A model generated the notes under the pieces. It was not told where the DNA came from. It saw only the letters and a list, made by a program, of their open reading frames with translations, and ran no database searches. 64,000 nt of DNA from Ruminococcus flavefaciens ND2009 (lineage in GTDB: Bacteria > Bacillota > Clostridia > Oscillospirales > Ruminococcaceae): assembly GCF_000621785.1 (NCBI RefSeq), contig NZ_KK211348.1:69494-133493 (forward strand), given 5' to 3'. How positions within the stretch are numbered: the stretch's first letter is position 1; every line of letters begins with the position of its first letter. The position numbers and the translations under genes are program-made. Shown here one piece after another: positions 18,172 through 26,830 of the stretch.

Positions 18172-18720
18172 ATGAGAGTTGATTACTACGGAATGGATAA
18201 TTGTACCTATGATATGTACTGCGGCAGACCTGCGCTGTTTGCTCCCGAGGGCGCAGATGAGGGTATGCTGGCAGGCTACGGTTTCGCAAGGCTTCAGGAC
18301 GGAAGATATATCCACTTTCTGGATCAGCAGGAATACTTCCACATAATAAACAATGAGGTGAACGGAAGGGTGGTATTCGATCAGGCTACCCACTACATGA
18401 TAACTCAGTATTACTGGTCACAGTACGCACCTCCGCCGCCTGTAAACCGCTCCGAGGGCGGCACTGTAATGTGCATCATCAGCCTGGCACTGTTCCTGAT
18501 AAGCCCCTTATTGATACTGGTAAATCCGGGGATCTCAATGCTGGGCTGGATAGCCTCACTGGTGCTTATGATAATCGTCAAAGCCACTTATCCTAAAAAC
18601 GTATTCGGCACAGTTCTTCTGATACTTCACATCGTTGCTTTTGTCATAGGCTTCATAGCTCTGCTGCTTCTCATGGCAGCCTGCTATGATCTGATGAACC
18701 AGTGCAGCCACATTGCCTGA
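18172..18720 (+). CDS. Small membrane protein of unknown function
   Basis: I do not recognise a named family. The 182-residue protein has a soluble N-terminal half (about 95 residues, Tyr-rich, with an APPPPVNRSEGG hinge) and three hydrophobic segments in the C-terminal half separated by very short loops. A good ribosome site (GAAGGGGG) precedes the ATG. The next gene, an Lgt-like protein, starts 14 bases after its stop, so the two are probably co-transcribed. The C-terminus is cysteine-containing (ACYDLMNQCSHIA). Confidence 0.6.
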   Translation: MRVDYYGMDNCTYDMYCGRPALFAPEGADEGMLAGYGFARLQDGRYIHFLDQQEYFHIINNEVNGRVVFDQATHYMITQYYWSQYAPPPPVNRSEGGTVMCIISLALFLISPLLILVNPGISMLGWIASLVLMIIVKATYPKNVFGTVLLILHIVAFVIGFIALLLLMAACYDLMNQCSHIA

Positions 18721-18733
18721 AAGGAGAGAAAAT

Positions 18734-19459
18734 ATGAATATACATATCTGTACCGACCACGGTCTCATACCACCCTATGCCATAATGCTAATGCTGTCTT
18801 TTGCAGCAGGACTGTCGATTCAGTTCATACTGAATATCAAAGGCGGAATAAAGCGCAATATCGCAGCCTACGGCATTCTCCTCGCAATGCCCATGAGCAT
18901 TTTCTTTGCACTGCTCCTCACTTATATTTCCACAGGAGGAAAGGCTTTCGGCATATCCTCCATAGGCGGAGCTGTCGGAATGTACGTCAGCGCTCTCACC
19001 ATGGCTGCCATTACCCGCAGACGGGAGAGCTTCGGAGTCATGCTCCGCAGCTGCACCCTTTCTCTTCCGATGATGTACAGCGTATCCAAGATAGGCTGCC
19101 TGCTGGGAGGCTGCTGCCGCGGCATGGATTACAGCGGCGTTATGTGTGTTGAGTACAGCGGTGAGCGAATGGGACATCTCTGCGCATTCCCCGTGCAGAT
19201 AGCGGAGTCCTTAGCATTTCTCGCTATATTCATGGCGGGCATGGTGATGTATCTCCGACGCAGCAGGAACGCAGTTCCAGCGGTGTTCCTGCTCTCCGCA
19301 GGGGCTAAATTCGCCCTGGACTTCCTCAGGGTTTCACACACGGGAAAGGTCATCTCCCTCAATCAGCTGCTCTGCACCGCAGCTGCGGCGGTATGCGTTG
19401 CAGTTATAGTCCTTCGGGAGCATAAGTCCCGCGGCTTTGCAGAACGTGCATATAACTGA
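18734..19459 (+). CDS. Lgt-like prolipoprotein diacylglyceryl transferase homologue
   Basis: A 241-residue membrane protein with about seven segments and the pattern of the Lgt family: SIGGAVGMYVSALTMA, KIGCLLGGCCRGMDYSG, FPVQIAESLAF and the C-terminal FALDFLRV. True Lgt enzymes normally have an HGGL-type motif and a conserved R-G-N-F-x-N-G signature; here the second motif is the Cys-rich KIGCLLGGCCRG version, so this may be a divergent paralogue acting on other substrates. The start after AAGGAGAG at 18734 is used. Confidence 0.7.
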   Translation: MNIHICTDHGLIPPYAIMLMLSFAAGLSIQFILNIKGGIKRNIAAYGILLAMPMSIFFALLLTYISTGGKAFGISSIGGAVGMYVSALTMAAITRRRESFGVMLRSCTLSLPMMYSVSKIGCLLGGCCRGMDYSGVMCVEYSGERMGHLCAFPVQIAESLAFLAIFMAGMVMYLRRSRNAVPAVFLLSAGAKFALDFLRVSHTGKVISLNQLLCTAAAAVCVAVIVLREHKSRGFAERAYN

Positions 19460-19461
19460 AA

Positions 19462-19494
19462 AAACGGCTCACAGTCTTACTGTGAGCCGTCTGT
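19462..19494. terminator. Terminator between convergent genes
   Basis: ACGGCTCACAG (19464-19474) pairs with CTGTGAGCCGT (19480-19490). An A-run precedes it on the plus strand, so it works best for minus-strand transcription. The minus-strand ABC transporter gene ends inside the hairpin. Confidence 0.8.
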
Positions 19495-21189
19495 ATTATC
19501 GGTAAAATCAATGACTCTGTCGCATATCTCAAGAGCCGCAGGTCTGTGTGTCACTATGACCACGGTCTTGTCGGTCATGCTGCGGAGATTTTCAAGGAGC
19601 TGCCTTTCCGTACCCTCATCAAGGGCGCTGGTGGCTTCGTCCAGAAGCAGCACGGGACTTTCCGAGAACACTGCCCTTGCAATGGCTATCCTCTGCATCT
19701 GTCCCTCCGAGAGACCTGTTCCCCGCTCGCCCAGGAGAGTGTCCGCACCTGCCTCAAGCTCCGAAACGAAGCCGTCTGCACAGGCTATTTTCAGGGCATT
19801 GTTCAGCCGCTCGCTGTTGTCCATATCAGCCTTGTCGCTGAATGCCACTACCTCGCGGATAGTTCCGCTCATGAGCTGATTGCCCTGCGGTACATAGGCG
19901 AAAAGCCTGTGCCACTGAGGCGTCAGCTCAGTCTCATTTCCCGCTGTATCGGTGAGATAACGCTTGCCGCCGTCCAGCCTGTAAATGCTCATGAGAAGCT
20001 TCAGCACTGTGGATTTTCCGCAGCCGCTGTGTCCCGTGAACGCCACATACTCACCCTTTTTTATGTCGATACTGATGTCACTGAGCACCTCAGGCATATC
20101 CTCCTTGGACAGCTTCTTTATGCTGTCGGCAGCAGGATAGTAGGTAAAGCTTGCATTGCGTATGCCGAAGGAGCGCAGCTCCTGTGAATAATACCTTCCC
20201 ACCTCCTCGGTGCTGAGGGGGGCAAGGTCGCTGTCATCGTCAAAGCTCTCTATCTCCATAAGTCTTTCCGCACTGGCGGTCATGGCGTAAAATTTGGGGA
20301 GATAGCCTGTGATATTGGCAAAAGGAGTCTGTATCTGTGATATGAGCTGGGTCATGGCAGTGAGGGTACCGTAGCTTATGGTGCCCATTAGTATGCCGTA
20401 GCCGCAGTAGCAGACGCCGAAAAGGTACATACCGTTCATAGCAGCGGCAAAGCCTATATTGCAGAGATTGGAAAAGCGGTTCTTCTTCATCCTGGCGGAC
20501 TTGTGCGCCTTCATTCTGTTGACGGCGTCCTCCTCTGTCTGCTCCTCGGCAGCGAATGTGCGTATCATCATCATGCTGCCGATACGTTCCTGCAGGAACA
20601 CTCTCAGCCTGCCGTCCTTTTCCTGCACCTGCTTGTGTAGCCCTTTCAGCACCTTGCGGAAGCCGTAGGTGAAAAGCAGCATCACTACCGCGCAGGGGAG
20701 AAGTATAAGCGCGAACCGTCGGTCCAGCACTATCATCATTATGACAGCGCTTATCATCTTGACTATCATGCCTGCCAGCCCCGGGAGTATCTCCACGTAG
20801 CTGTCTGCCACCACCACGGTGTCGCTGGTGAGGCGGTTCAGCCATTCGCCAGAGTGTACGGCGCTGACAGTGGCGAAGTCCTTGCGGAGGATATTGTCCA
20901 TGAGCCGTGCCTTGAACAGGTTCTCGAAGGTGGAGCGGGAGAGCTCATTGAGCCACCTCACCATAGCCCTCAGACCTATCTGAACAAGGACCAGTATTAC
21001 CGTAAGGAGGGTATATCTGAAAAATCCGTCCCTGTCACGGGCTGCGGCGGAGTCTACTATATTCCTCAGCAGCAAAGCGTACAGGACTCCGCTGGCGCCG
21101 TGGAGCGCCTGTATCAGTATCAGAGCCAGTATGTACAGCTTCTTTCCTCCGGGGACGGAATAAAGCCATTTTATTGAATTGTTCTTCAT
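19477..21189 (-). CDS. ABC exporter, fused permease and ATPase, of a RiPP-like locus
   Basis: A 570-residue half-transporter. Residues about 1-300 form a six-helix export domain; the ATPase domain has Walker A GHSGCGKST, signature GTGLSEGQMQRIAIARAV, Walker B SPVLLLDEATSALD and the switch histidine in IVTHRP. No C39 peptidase domain is present, so leader removal would need another protease. It is the last of six tightly overlapping genes (four-base overlap with the S26-type peptidase gene) and is the likely exporter of the peptide product of the locus. Confidence 0.88.
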   Translation of the reverse strand: MKNNSIKWLYSVPGGKKLYILALILIQALHGASGVLYALLLRNIVDSAAARDRDGFFRYTLLTVILVLVQIGLRAMVRWLNELSRSTFENLFKARLMDNILRKDFATVSAVHSGEWLNRLTSDTVVVADSYVEILPGLAGMIVKMISAVIMMIVLDRRFALILLPCAVVMLLFTYGFRKVLKGLHKQVQEKDGRLRVFLQERIGSMMMIRTFAAEEQTEEDAVNRMKAHKSARMKKNRFSNLCNIGFAAAMNGMYLFGVCYCGYGILMGTISYGTLTAMTQLISQIQTPFANITGYLPKFYAMTASAERLMEIESFDDDSDLAPLSTEEVGRYYSQELRSFGIRNASFTYYPAADSIKKLSKEDMPEVLSDISIDIKKGEYVAFTGHSGCGKSTVLKLLMSIYRLDGGKRYLTDTAGNETELTPQWHRLFAYVPQGNQLMSGTIREVVAFSDKADMDNSERLNNALKIACADGFVSELEAGADTLLGERGTGLSEGQMQRIAIARAVFSESPVLLLDEATSALDEGTERQLLENLRSMTDKTVVIVTHRPAALEICDRVIDFTDNTDGSQ

Positions 21190-21611
21190 TTCTTCAAAAT
21201 CTGCCTTAGTTTATTTTTTGCCTTTTTGAAGCATTTTCTCAGGGGATAGGTGAAAACGATGAAGCGGCTGTAAAGGCGGTAGTGGAGCTCATTGACGGAA
21301 TGCTCCCTGCCCTTGCGGACGAAGCCCGTCATAACGCCGATGACGTCCTCCTCCATAATGTTATTCTCCTTGTTGAGACAGTTGTCGCCCAGGGTGACAT
21401 AGCTGCCGCTGCAAACTTTTACCACGCGGTGGAGCACATAGCTCTCGGGGGGGCGCCTGTAGAGTATAACGTCGTACTTCCTGCACCTCTCCTCGCCCTT
21501 GCGCCTTACAGTGAACATATCCCTGTCCTGTTTCAGCAGGGGCAGCATACTGACTCCGCGGTTGGTGTAGGTCATCTCGCCGTTTTTTTCAAGGTATTCT
21601 TCGTAAGTCAT
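21186..21611 (-). CDS. S24/S26-family signal-peptidase-like protease
   Basis: A 141-residue protein with the type I signal peptidase core: the serine in RGVSMLPLL, then DVILYRRPPE, YVLHRVVKV and the GDN of VTLGDNCLNK. The partner residue appears to be the histidine in LHRVV, as in the Ser-His (ER/SipW-type) branch. Unlike true signal peptidases it has no clear N-terminal membrane anchor. In RiPP-like loci such proteins may process or remodel the peptide; that role is inference. Overlaps of four bases on both sides show tight coupling to the kinase-like and exporter genes. Confidence 0.78.
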   Translation of the reverse strand: MTYEEYLEKNGEMTYTNRGVSMLPLLKQDRDMFTVRRKGEERCRKYDVILYRRPPESYVLHRVVKVCSGSYVTLGDNCLNKENNIMEEDVIGVMTGFVRKGREHSVNELHYRLYSRFIVFTYPLRKCFKKAKNKLRQILKK

Positions 21612-22339
21612 CTCATGCCCTCATAGGCGGTCACAGCCGCCGAAATATCCATATTGCAGCCCAGGCGGTAGAGAGCGGTCTGCTCTGCCAGCATATCCGC
21701 AAGGGCAAGTGTTTTCTGCATTTTTGCCATATCCGAGGGACGGTATATCTGCTGTATCAGCATGGGATAAGCCTCGCCGGGAGATATGGAGACTATGCTG
21801 TTTTCCGCGGCTCTTGTGAGTATACATATCGCCTTCAGCGGCACGGATATGTTGGCACCCAGCCTGTGCTTGCCGTTATATGGAGTACCGAATGCTGTGA
21901 CTCCGTTTCTGTTTATCCTCAGCAGTGGCTTGTCGTCGTTGACCATGACGGCGCGGCTGCCGAAATACTCTCTCCACAGCCTTGTGTGGGTGGATTTTCC
22001 CGTTCCCGACTTAGCTGTGAACAGGTAGCCCTCACCGTCAACTGCCACAACAGAGCCGTGGAAGAGAACGGTGTCAAAGTCAGGCATTTTTTCTGCGATC
22101 CTGCGGTAGACCGCCAGCTCCTCAAGGTAGCTGTCGCTGTATTCCTGTACAGGGTGCCCCTCGAACCTGTCCTCATCGGCAGAGCGCCGACGCTCAGAGT
22201 CGATATCGGACATTGAAGTGGATACGGTGTACTCCGCTTCTTCGTCAGTGAGATAGTCCTTGCAGTAGTCGTGTACCTCATCATAGAGTGAGTCGATACA
22301 TACCACTCTGTCGGCTATCCGGTAGTTATTTTTTATCAT
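21608..22339 (-). CDS. HPr-kinase-like P-loop protein
   Basis: A 243-residue protein related to the catalytic half of HPr kinase/phosphorylase. The P-loop is FTAKSGTGKSTHTRLW (residues 108-123), followed by an acidic VMVNDDKPLLR that matches the HprK active-site region. It lacks the N-terminal domain of true HprK. Relatives occur in lasso-peptide and other RiPP clusters, where some phosphorylate a peptide serine. The gene overlaps its neighbours by 14 and 4 bases. A role in peptide phosphorylation is inferred from context. Confidence 0.8.
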   Translation of the reverse strand: MIKNNYRIADRVVCIDSLYDEVHDYCKDYLTDEEAEYTVSTSMSDIDSERRRSADEDRFEGHPVQEYSDSYLEELAVYRRIAEKMPDFDTVLFHGSVVAVDGEGYLFTAKSGTGKSTHTRLWREYFGSRAVMVNDDKPLLRINRNGVTAFGTPYNGKHRLGANISVPLKAICILTRAAENSIVSISPGEAYPMLIQQIYRPSDMAKMQKTLALADMLAEQTALYRLGCNMDISAAVTAYEGMR

Positions 22340-23450
22340 GTTTTTTCAGTGCCTTTACCTCTGCGGTGATCTTTGTGCGATTGACGATGAGTCCTTTGAC
22401 CCAGCGGCACACATATCCCACGGGCAAAAGTGCCTTGTACCTGCAAAGACGGGGATAGATGTGCTTCATATAGTCATGGTCGGGGAAGAGCCTTGCGCGG
22501 ACAAAGCCTGCCTTTGAGCTGTCTCCCGAACGGCTTTCGTAATTTTTCATGGCATTGTCGGCAGCGTTGCTGATGGTGCCGTAGGTGCCGTAGTCAAGGA
22601 AGCTGTCCAGCAGCTTTTCCTCAGCTTCCGTAAGTTCTGGTATCTCCGGAGAGGAGAAGAGCTTCATGGCAAGAGCCAGACGCTCCTGCTCATATTCCTC
22701 AATGCCCAGCTGCTTCATCTGTTCTGAGATATATCCGCGGTCGATGCTGCTGCCCTTTGCCTTCATGAAGATGTAGCAGTCAAGCAGCGAGCGTATACCT
22801 GTTCCGCCGCAGCTGTAGTGCTTGTACTCATGGGCGGTCATATACACATAGAAGTCCTCGTCGGACAGGCGGCAGCCGGATTTCCTGCCCTCATCGGGCT
22901 TTAACAGACGTTTTGGATCCTGATAGTAGTCATGGAGCTCCTTTGTGTCATAGCTGAACAGACGGGTGTGCATCTCGAAATTCATTACGGGAGGCTTTTT
23001 GTAGACATCGTCGGCAAGCTTGCCCACACTTACCGCAGTATAGCCTCTCGCAACCATTATATCCATGACGTCCTTCTGGAAGGCAGGGTCATAGAGTATA
23101 TCGTTATCGGACATCTCCCGCATACCGCTGCGGGGATAGAGCTCCTTGAGTATAACGCCTTTCATGGGCAGATACCATATGCCGCGTTCTTCAAATTCGG
23201 CGGTTATGGCTTCACGCTCTGAGTCCAGCAGGATATTCTTCCTGACAGCCTTGTTGTATGCCTGTATGAATTTTTCATCTGCGGCTCCTGCCTTCTCAAG
23301 GGGCACATATACCGCTGCCCTGATGGTATGAGCCTTGCAGAGGCTGTACAGATTTTCAATATCCATAGCCTTTACTTTTTCGGCGTCGGGAGCTGTATCA
23401 TTTACTGCACAGGCGAGCAGGTATATCAGGTCCTTTTTTATGCCGTTCAT
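22326..23450 (-). CDS. NTP_transf_5-type nucleotidyltransferase
   Basis: A 374-residue protein of the uncharacterised nucleotidyltransferase group found in peptide-modification loci. Typical features: WYLPMKGVILKELYP, the acidic pair in REMSDNDILYD, and MNFEMHTRLF further on. The C-terminal half is helical and basic (VRARLFPDHDYMKHIYPR; WVKGLIVNRTKITAEVKALKK). It shares four bases with the PqqD-like gene upstream and 14 with the kinase-like gene downstream. Its substrate is unknown; the locus suggests nucleotidylation of a peptide or protein. Confidence 0.78.
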   Translation of the reverse strand: MNGIKKDLIYLLACAVNDTAPDAEKVKAMDIENLYSLCKAHTIRAAVYVPLEKAGAADEKFIQAYNKAVRKNILLDSEREAITAEFEERGIWYLPMKGVILKELYPRSGMREMSDNDILYDPAFQKDVMDIMVARGYTAVSVGKLADDVYKKPPVMNFEMHTRLFSYDTKELHDYYQDPKRLLKPDEGRKSGCRLSDEDFYVYMTAHEYKHYSCGGTGIRSLLDCYIFMKAKGSSIDRGYISEQMKQLGIEEYEQERLALAMKLFSSPEIPELTEAEEKLLDSFLDYGTYGTISNAADNAMKNYESRSGDSSKAGFVRARLFPDHDYMKHIYPRLCRYKALLPVGYVCRWVKGLIVNRTKITAEVKALKKHDKK

Positions 23451-23707
23451 TCTGTAACAGCTCCGATAGAGCGGAGCTTGGCGATGACAGCGGCAGTGTC
23501 GGTCTCTGCCACTGAGCGCTCAACGTCGTACTTCTCAAGGAGCTTGTCAACAATGGCAGCCTCGGTGGTGTCTGACTTGAGGCACTCGATTATGAAAGCG
23601 GCAGTGGGATTGCTGCGGATAAGACCGCTCCATTCGGTACCGCCGGTGGAAACTGTGATGTGTTCCCCCCTTGATTCATGGGTGAGAAAGCCCGGTGAAA
23701 GTTTCAT
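23447..23707 (-). CDS. PqqD-like RiPP recognition element protein
   Basis: An 86-residue stand-alone protein with the PqqD pattern: N-terminal beta strands around LTHESRGEHITVSTGG, the sequence LIRSNPTAAFIIECLKSDTT and a C-terminal winged helix (IVDKLLEKYDVERSVAETD, VIAKLRSIGAVTE). PqqD domains bind leader peptides and deliver them to modifying enzymes. ATG at 23707 follows AAGGAG at eight bases; a TTG two codons upstream is less likely. Its presence is the main reason for calling this locus RiPP-like. Confidence 0.82.
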   Translation of the reverse strand: MKLSPGFLTHESRGEHITVSTGGTEWSGLIRSNPTAAFIIECLKSDTTEAAIVDKLLEKYDVERSVAETDTAAVIAKLRSIGAVTE

Positions 23708-23725
23708 GTACAAAACTCCTTTCTG

Positions 23726-24118
23726 TCAGTCAATGGGGATAATGGGCAGCTCAATGACGCCGCTGTCAGATGTTGTTCCGGGCAGTGACGGTGTGTCAGG
23801 CTGTGCGGGGACATCATCTGCTTCGGGAGGGATTATGCCGGCTTCGATAAGTGCAGATGTCCCGGGATCATCTGCTGCGGCTGAGCTGTTTCCGGCAGCT
23901 GTAGTAACAGCCGACTCTGTTGAAGCAGCAGTGGTCACCTCGGGGGCTGATCCGGTAGTTCCGGCAGACGTTGTGGTCACAGCAGCGGTGGTATCTGCGG
24001 CAGTTGAAGCCGTAGTCGTCTCCGATGAGGAGGAAGGCTTCGAGCTTCCGCCCTTGCCGCCGTTACAGCCCGTCAGCATAAGAGCTGCGGCGAATAATAC
24101 AGGTAATGTTCTTTTCAT
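23726..24118 (-). CDS. Small Ser/Thr/Ala-rich lipoprotein
   Basis: A 130-residue secreted lipoprotein: signal peptide MKRTLPVLFAAALMLTGC with lipobox LTGC (Cys 18), then a long low-complexity Ser/Thr/Ala stretch and a Pro-rich C-terminus ending GVIELPIIPID. There is no recognisable domain. It is the first gene after a strong promoter and is followed 18 bases later by the PqqD-like gene. It might be a surface partner or tether for the peptide product; I cannot assign a function. Confidence 0.72.
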   Translation of the reverse strand: MKRTLPVLFAAALMLTGCNGGKGGSSKPSSSSETTTASTAADTTAAVTTTSAGTTGSAPEVTTAASTESAVTTAAGNSSAAADDPGTSALIEAGIIPPEADDVPAQPDTPSLPGTTSDSGVIELPIIPID

Positions 24119-24145
24119 AATTTACTCCTCCAAGTTTATACGACC

Positions 24146-24174
24146 ATTATAACACAAAAGCTTGAGAATAGCAA
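24146..24174 (-). promoter_or_regulatory. Sigma-A promoter of the lipoprotein-PqqD-exporter operon
   Basis: Minus strand: TTGCTA (plus 24169-24174), 17-base spacer, TATAAT (plus 24146-24151), 28 bases before the lipoprotein start. Confidence 0.82.
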
Positions 24175-24189
24175 GCTTTGGAAGTAACC

Positions 24190-24225
24190 TGCGAAAAACA
24201 GGCAGCCCATACGGACTGCCTGTAT
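24190..24225 (-). terminator. Terminator after the small peptide gene
   Basis: ACAGGCAG (24198-24205) pairs with CTGCCTGT (24216-24223); on the minus strand TTTTTC follows. It separates the BspA/peptide transcript from the lipoprotein operon. Confidence 0.85.
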
Positions 24226-24232
24226 CAAGCTT

Positions 24233-24331
24233 TTACTGGGGTTCGAGCTCGGGATCACTGGTAGTGATGACGTCCTCGTTCTCAAACTCTATGAGCTCCA
24301 GATCGGGAGCAGTGTATTTTTCCTTCATCAT
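24233..24331 (-). CDS. 32-residue acidic peptide, candidate RiPP precursor
   Basis: A small gene not easily seen by gene finders. It encodes 32 residues starting MMKEKYTAPDLELIEF, then ENEDVITTS and an acidic C-terminus ending PELEPQ. AAAGGAG precedes the start at a good distance, and the ATG overlaps the TGA of the BspA-like gene upstream (ATGA), which suggests translational coupling. A terminator follows within ten bases of the stop. The leader-like pattern KYxxPxLExIxF...EDVITTS and the PqqD operon next door make it a good precursor candidate; the small Thr/Ser core TTS could be a phosphorylation target. No modification is shown. Confidence 0.65.
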   Translation of the reverse strand: MMKEKYTAPDLELIEFENEDVITTSDPELEPQ

Positions 24332-26643
24332 GTGGTCTCCTTTAAAGATTTGTTGTAGTCATAAGCAGCCTTGCCGTAAGCGTAGAGCATCTCGCAAACA
24401 CCGTAGAGATCGCTGCCGATATCACCTTTATCAAGAACGCGCTGAACGTAGGACATGGTGCTGAATGTTACAGACTTACCGCCTATGGTGATGGTGTAGT
24501 CGTCAAAGAGCTGATGTGCAGCGATGTCGGGTATCTCGAAGTACTTGCCGTACTTTCCTGTTTTTGAGGTAAGGGTCTTGCCGCCAAGGTCAGCGGTATT
24601 CTCTTCACCGTCGTAGTATATTCTGATAGCAGTGTCGGAGTTGAGTACCACCGAGATCTTGCACTTGCCTGTTTCGTCGATCATCTTCTTGTTGGATATG
24701 AAGTCGCGCTCAGAGGGAGCGATATTGGGGTGAGCGTAGTAGACATTTGTTCCGTTGAAGTATCCGTCAGCAGCAGTGCAGAGGTGTCTGAGACGTTTTG
24801 CAAGCTCAAGGACTTCCTCTGAAAGGCTGTTATTTGCGGAAACAGCTGCGAGATAATTATCGAGTGTCGTTGCGGACTGAGAGTGGTCAAGGAGACCGTA
24901 GGAGGTGTTTGCCACGATAAGTCTGTTGCCCTCGTAATCGTATGCCTTCATAGTAACGTCCGAGTTGCCCTGTGAAGCATTGAGGGGATAGGTTATCTTG
25001 TAATAGCCATTGATCCACTCGCAGTCGCTGAGATTAGTTTCCATATCTCCGTTGGGACCGTTGATGACTATCTTGTCAAGGCGTTCGGGGCGTGTTATGA
25101 AGAAGTTTAGACCGATACTGCTGTTCAGTGTGGCGCTGGTTGCCGAAACTGCAACGATACGCTTATTCAGCTTATCACAGCCTTTAAGCATATTTGTTTT
25201 GCCTGTATTGCTTCCCACTTCAAATTCAGAAAGATCAAGCTGCTGGAGTGAAGCACAGTTTAAGAACATAGCGTTCATATTTGTGACACCGGGGGTGCGG
25301 AAGCTGCTTACATCAAGCTTCTCAAGATGTGTGCAGTTTGCGAACATACTGTTCATACTGACTACAGATGTGGTGTCGAAGCTGCTGAGATCAAGCTCAT
25401 AGAGCATTGAGCAGTCGTTGAACATATGGTTCATATCCTTGACCTTAACTGTATTGAAGTTTTTCAGATCAAGCTCATGGAGAGCAGAACAGCCATTGAA
25501 CATATAGCTCATACCCGTAACATTTGAGGTATCGAATGAGTGGAGGCGAAGCTGCTGAAGATTGCTGCATCCGCTGAACATATTTCCCATGTTTGTAACG
25601 TTTGATGTATTGAAGCGCAGGTCAAGAGTCTCAAGGCTTCTGCAACTGTTGAACATTGAATACATATTCGTGACGCTTGAGGTGTTGAATGAACCGAGGT
25701 CAAGAGAGGTCAGACTTGAGCAGCCATTGAACATATACTCCATGTGTTCGACCTTTGATGTGTCTATGTTTCCGAAATTGATCTCGGTAAGCTTTGAGGA
25801 TTTTGAGAACATATGAGTCATATTTGTGACATTTGAGGTGTCGAAATTGCTTATATCCAGTGATGTCAGCCCGGAGCATCCCATGAACATACCATACATA
25901 TATGTGGCTGAAGATGTTTTAAAGCTGCTGACGTCAAGTGAGGTGAGACCTGAAGCACCGTCGAACATATTCCCGAAATTCGTTACTTTATGGGTCTCGA
26001 GTCTGCTGAGGTCAATTGAAGTCAGCTTCTTACAATCGGAAATAAAATAGGACATATCAGTAACATTGCCTGTTTGGAAATTGGTTATGTCAAGGGAGGT
26101 AAGACCGCTGCATCCGTGGAACATCCATGTCATTGACTTTACATTGGAAGTATCAAAATGACTTACGTCAAGTGATGTAAGTGCGGCGTCATAATCAAAC
26201 ATATGGCTCATATTTGTTACATTGGAGGTATTAAAGCTGCTTATATCAAGCGTAACGAGCTTTTCGCAGGATGCGAACATGGAGCCCATGTTTGTAACTG
26301 CGGAGGTATCTGCCTCGTAAAGGTCAATGGTCTTGGCGTGAAAATATGCAAACAATGATGAGCAGTCAGCAGGCAGCTTTGTGCCTTCGAGGGCAACGAC
26401 TTTATTGACATTTTTGTTATATCGGTATTTGAGAACTTCACTTCTGATAACTTCTCCGCTGAGTGTGATCAATCCTGTTTCTTCGTCAAAAGAAACTGTT
26501 GAAGCAGTTTCCTCAGCATTTGCGGTCAATGCTGTTCCGAACAGTGGCGAACCGCCGTTATATGGCAGCGCACCGCCTATGAGCGCAACAGCAAGAATGG
26601 CTGCCGCTGCTCTTCTGATGTGTCTGGTATCCATGGTAAACAC
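24328..26643 (-). CDS. BspA-like (DUF285) leucine-rich surface protein
   Basis: A 771-residue secreted protein. After a signal peptide (about 1-42) it has about sixteen copies of the DUF285/BspA repeat of the form LTSLDxSxFDTSNVTxMxxMFxGCS, 22-25 residues each, roughly residues 110-485. The last 280 residues form a separate region, including two beta-rich blocks (KIVINGPNGDMETNL and KISVVLNSDTAIRIYYDGEE). It has neither dockerin nor sortase motif. Such repeats usually mediate binding to surfaces or proteins. The gene has its own sigma-A promoter and shares four bases with the 32-residue peptide gene, an unusual pairing. Confidence 0.88.
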   Translation of the reverse strand: MFTMDTRHIRRAAAAILAVALIGGALPYNGGSPLFGTALTANAEETASTVSFDEETGLITLSGEVIRSEVLKYRYNKNVNKVVALEGTKLPADCSSLFAYFHAKTIDLYEADTSAVTNMGSMFASCEKLVTLDISSFNTSNVTNMSHMFDYDAALTSLDVSHFDTSNVKSMTWMFHGCSGLTSLDITNFQTGNVTDMSYFISDCKKLTSIDLSRLETHKVTNFGNMFDGASGLTSLDVSSFKTSSATYMYGMFMGCSGLTSLDISNFDTSNVTNMTHMFSKSSKLTEINFGNIDTSKVEHMEYMFNGCSSLTSLDLGSFNTSSVTNMYSMFNSCRSLETLDLRFNTSNVTNMGNMFSGCSNLQQLRLHSFDTSNVTGMSYMFNGCSALHELDLKNFNTVKVKDMNHMFNDCSMLYELDLSSFDTTSVVSMNSMFANCTHLEKLDVSSFRTPGVTNMNAMFLNCASLQQLDLSEFEVGSNTGKTNMLKGCDKLNKRIVAVSATSATLNSSIGLNFFITRPERLDKIVINGPNGDMETNLSDCEWINGYYKITYPLNASQGNSDVTMKAYDYEGNRLIVANTSYGLLDHSQSATTLDNYLAAVSANNSLSEEVLELAKRLRHLCTAADGYFNGTNVYYAHPNIAPSERDFISNKKMIDETGKCKISVVLNSDTAIRIYYDGEENTADLGGKTLTSKTGKYGKYFEIPDIAAHQLFDDYTITIGGKSVTFSTMSYVQRVLDKGDIGSDLYGVCEMLYAYGKAAYDYNKSLKETT

Positions 26644-26747
26644 TCCTTTTCTGCCGCTTTTGTTTGATCCGCCGCCGCGGCTGGCAGCGGTATGATGTTC
26701 AGAGTTACAGTGCAGAGCTAAAGTAAAAAATGCACTTTTGAATGTTT

Positions 26748-26776
26748 ATTTTATCATAATTATTTTAATTTGTCAA
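26748..26776 (-). promoter_or_regulatory. Sigma-A promoter of the BspA-like gene
   Basis: Minus strand: TTGACA (plus 26771-26776), 17-base spacer, TAAAAT (plus 26748-26753); leader about 100 bases. Confidence 0.82.
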
Positions 26777-26830
26777 TACATTTTTTGCTTATTTGCCAAA
26801 AAACAGCCTTCTGTCAATATTTTTCCGCAG

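Noticed and set aside
23726..24118. Lipoprotein gene as the RiPP precursor
   Set aside because: It has a Sec signal and lipobox and a low-complexity body, unlike a leader-core peptide; the 32-residue frame is a better candidate.
19477..24331. Lasso-peptide cluster
   Set aside because: PqqD-like, kinase and exporter genes fit, but there is no asparagine-synthetase-like cyclase or transglutaminase-like leader peptidase.
25200..26330. Regular repeats of about 69 bases, possible CRISPR array
   Set aside because: They are in-frame DUF285 repeats of a coding sequence, diverged from each other and with no unique spacers.
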